Assembly (NCBI GenBank): GCA_021323595.1
Contig: JAJPKR010000056.1
Span: forward strand, 1-64,000
DNA length: 64,000 bases
Direction of reading: 5' to 3'
Source: Terriglobia bacterium
GTDB taxonomy: Bacteria; Acidobacteriota; Terriglobia; Terriglobales; SCQP01
Position 1 is the first letter of the stretch. Each line of letters starts with the position of its first letter. Positions 62,914 through 64,000 of the stretch are shown here, one piece after another. The notes beneath the pieces are model-generated. The model worked only from the letters and a program-made list of their open reading frames with translations. It was not told the origin of the DNA and ran no database searches. The position numbers and the translations under genes were made by a program.

Positions 62914-63199
62914 GAAAAGTGACCTCGCGGCTCCCGGCACGGATGGGGAGCGGAAAACGTTGGCAATCGAAACGATCTGGGCTGAAAAAGGGACGGCCGC
63001 CGGGTGAGAGTTAGTCCGAGCCGAAAAGGCTCGGTCGCGCCGCCGCCGGGAGCAGGGCGGCTCGCGGTCGTAACGCGAGGGACGGGCCCCGCCGTACCGC
63101 GAGGAAGAAGCCGGACCGCGACGCGGCAGAAGCGCCGAGCCGCCGGCGCTGGTCGCGCCGCTCACGCTCTCCGCGAGTTCGAATGCTCTCCCGCATGCT

Positions 63200-64000
63200 T
63201 CATTTGCGGCGCCAGCGGCTGCCGCCGCCCTTGACGTCTTCGATCGCGATGCCCGCCGCGTCGAGTTCGGCGCGAATCGCATCGGCGCGGCGGAAATCGC
63301 GCCGCCGCCGCGCCTCGTCGCGCTCGCGCAGCCGCGCTTCGATCGTCGCCGGATCCAAGCCTGCGCTTGCTTCCATTTTCTCACGTTCGGCCAGGGTGAG
63401 CACGGCGAAGACTTGATCGAAAAGGTGCAGCAGCTCTTCGCACGCCGTGGCGTTCGCCGCGCGCAGGCGGCCGGCGTCGAGCGCGATGTTGGCCTCGCGC
63501 ACCAATTCGAAGATCGCCGCCAGCGCCTCGGCGGTATTGAGGTTATCCGCCAGCGCCGCGACATAGCCCGCGCGCGCGGCGGTGATCTTCGCCGCCAGCT
63601 CGGCATCTTCTCCGGCCGCCAGCCCTCCCTGCCGCAGCCGGTCGCGCAGGCTCATCAGCCGCTCCACCGCCGCCGCCGCCTGCTGCAAGCCCTCGAGGGT
63701 GAAGTTCAACTGCCGCCGATAGGGGACCGAGGCCAAGAGATAGCGCACGGCGCTGGCCCGATAGCCTTGATCGAGCAGATCGCGCAAGGTGAAGAAATTG
63801 CCGAGCGACTTCGACATCTTCTCGCCGTTGACCAGCAAGAACTCGACATGCATCCAGCCGCGCACGAACGGCCGCCCGGTCACCGCCTCGGCCTGCGCGA
63901 TCTCGTTCTCGTGATGCGGAAAAATCAAGTCGGTGCCGCCGGCGTGCAGATCGAAGCTCTCCCCCAGCAGCGTCATTGACATGACCGAGCACTCGATGTG
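63200..64000 (-). CDS. cysS: cysteinyl-tRNA synthetase, C-terminal part (cut by window edge)
   Basis: The C-terminal 266 codons of CysRS, which charges tRNA-Cys in the cytoplasm; the N-terminal part lies beyond base 64000. The frame enters as HIECSVMSM, then LGESFDLHAGGTDLIFPHHENEIAQAEAVTGRPFVRGWMHVEFLLVNGEKMSKSLGNFFTLRDLL. This includes the zinc-site HHENE region and KMSKS. The DALR-type helical domain and a basic C-terminus follow (LRERDEARRRRDFRRADAIRAELDAAGIAIEDVKGG). Confidence 0.97.
   Translation of the reverse strand, partial: HIECSVMSMTLLGESFDLHAGGTDLIFPHHENEIAQAEAVTGRPFVRGWMHVEFLLVNGEKMSKSLGNFFTLRDLLDQGYRASAVRYLLASVPYRRQLNFTLEGLQQAAAAVERLMSLRDRLRQGGLAAGEDAELAAKITAARAGYVAALADNLNTAEALAAIFELVREANIALDAGRLRAANATACEELLHLFDQVFAVLTLAEREKMEASAGLDPATIEARLRERDEARRRRDFRRADAIRAELDAAGIAIEDVKGGGSRWRRK

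Noticed and set aside
63016-63034. CCGAGCC-GAAAA-GGCTCGG hairpin as a riboswitch or terminator
   Set aside because: Only a 7-bp stem without further conserved structure or T-run; left as a note in the aminotransferase entry.

Overview
The window is GC-rich DNA from what is most probably an Acidobacteriota chromosome (Terriglobia or a related class). The pointers are a MacB-like 'orphan' ABC permease without its own ATPase (ADOP type), an ECF sigma factor overlapping a membrane Ser/Thr kinase with a repeat-rich sensor half, a PilM/N/O plus GspE/F secretion cluster, and many exported proteins rich in Gly, Ala, Cys or beta-propeller repeats. This placement is inference; there is no rRNA in the window. 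The edges cut a phosphoketolase gene (left) and cysS (right). In GC-rich DNA of this kind most long overlapping ORFs are antisense shadows and are left out.

Layout. 1-10.3 kb: phosphoketolase end, two small membrane proteins, a TPR-thioredoxin protein next to a Cys-rich exported protein, a GT39-type membrane glycosyltransferase, a gene-poor stretch with a decayed copy of the arsM 5' part, an XRE-type regulator, a hypothetical membrane-anchored protein, an AHSA1/SRPBCC protein, tRNA-Arg(ACG), and a second Cys-rich exported protein. 10.5-17.3 kb, minus strand: a seven-gene type II secretion/type IV pilus-like operon (gspF, gspE, pilM, pilN, pilO, a PilP/GspC-like gene and an atypical pseudopilin). 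17.8-26.7 kb, minus strand: two overlapping Tat-type glycosidase-fold proteins, a carbonic-anhydrase-like protein that shares a duplicated 41-bp promoter with them, an ADOP permease and two small membrane proteins. 26.9-32.6 kb: M24 peptidase, lnt, prfB with its programmed frameshift, and a GT87-like mannosyltransferase.

32.8-37.8 kb is a compact iron-transport operon: an FTR1 permease fused to a DUF2318 Fe-S-type domain, two FtsX-type permeases, and an ABC ATPase whose C-terminus is a complete DtxR-type metal-responsive repressor. It resembles the FTR1/P19/DUF2318/ABC systems of Campylobacter (Cj1658-Cj1663) and E. coli FetMP-Fls, but P19 is missing and two fusions are present. I consider it the best candidate for a new system. 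38-43.2 kb: an RND efflux pair and a MarC protein. 43.3-48.2 kb: an exported propeller-like protein divergent from an ECF sigma factor/Ser-Thr kinase pair. 48.3-53.0 kb: arsR/arsM with a clear operator, a DoxX-like membrane protein, a third Cys-rich exported protein and a MocR/PdxR-type regulator.

53.0-59.9 kb looks like an inserted cassette. Three tightly packed genes (secreted alpha/beta hydrolase with BACON-like domains, a PQQ-type propeller, a TolB-like lipoprotein) lie between two ~220-bp inverted repeats. Just outside them is a direct repeat made of the last ~60 bp of galT, and the left flank also carries a nearly identical copy of the 3' end of arsM. 59.9-64 kb: galT, a YraN-type nuclease-fold protein, a class III aminotransferase and the C-terminal part of cysS.
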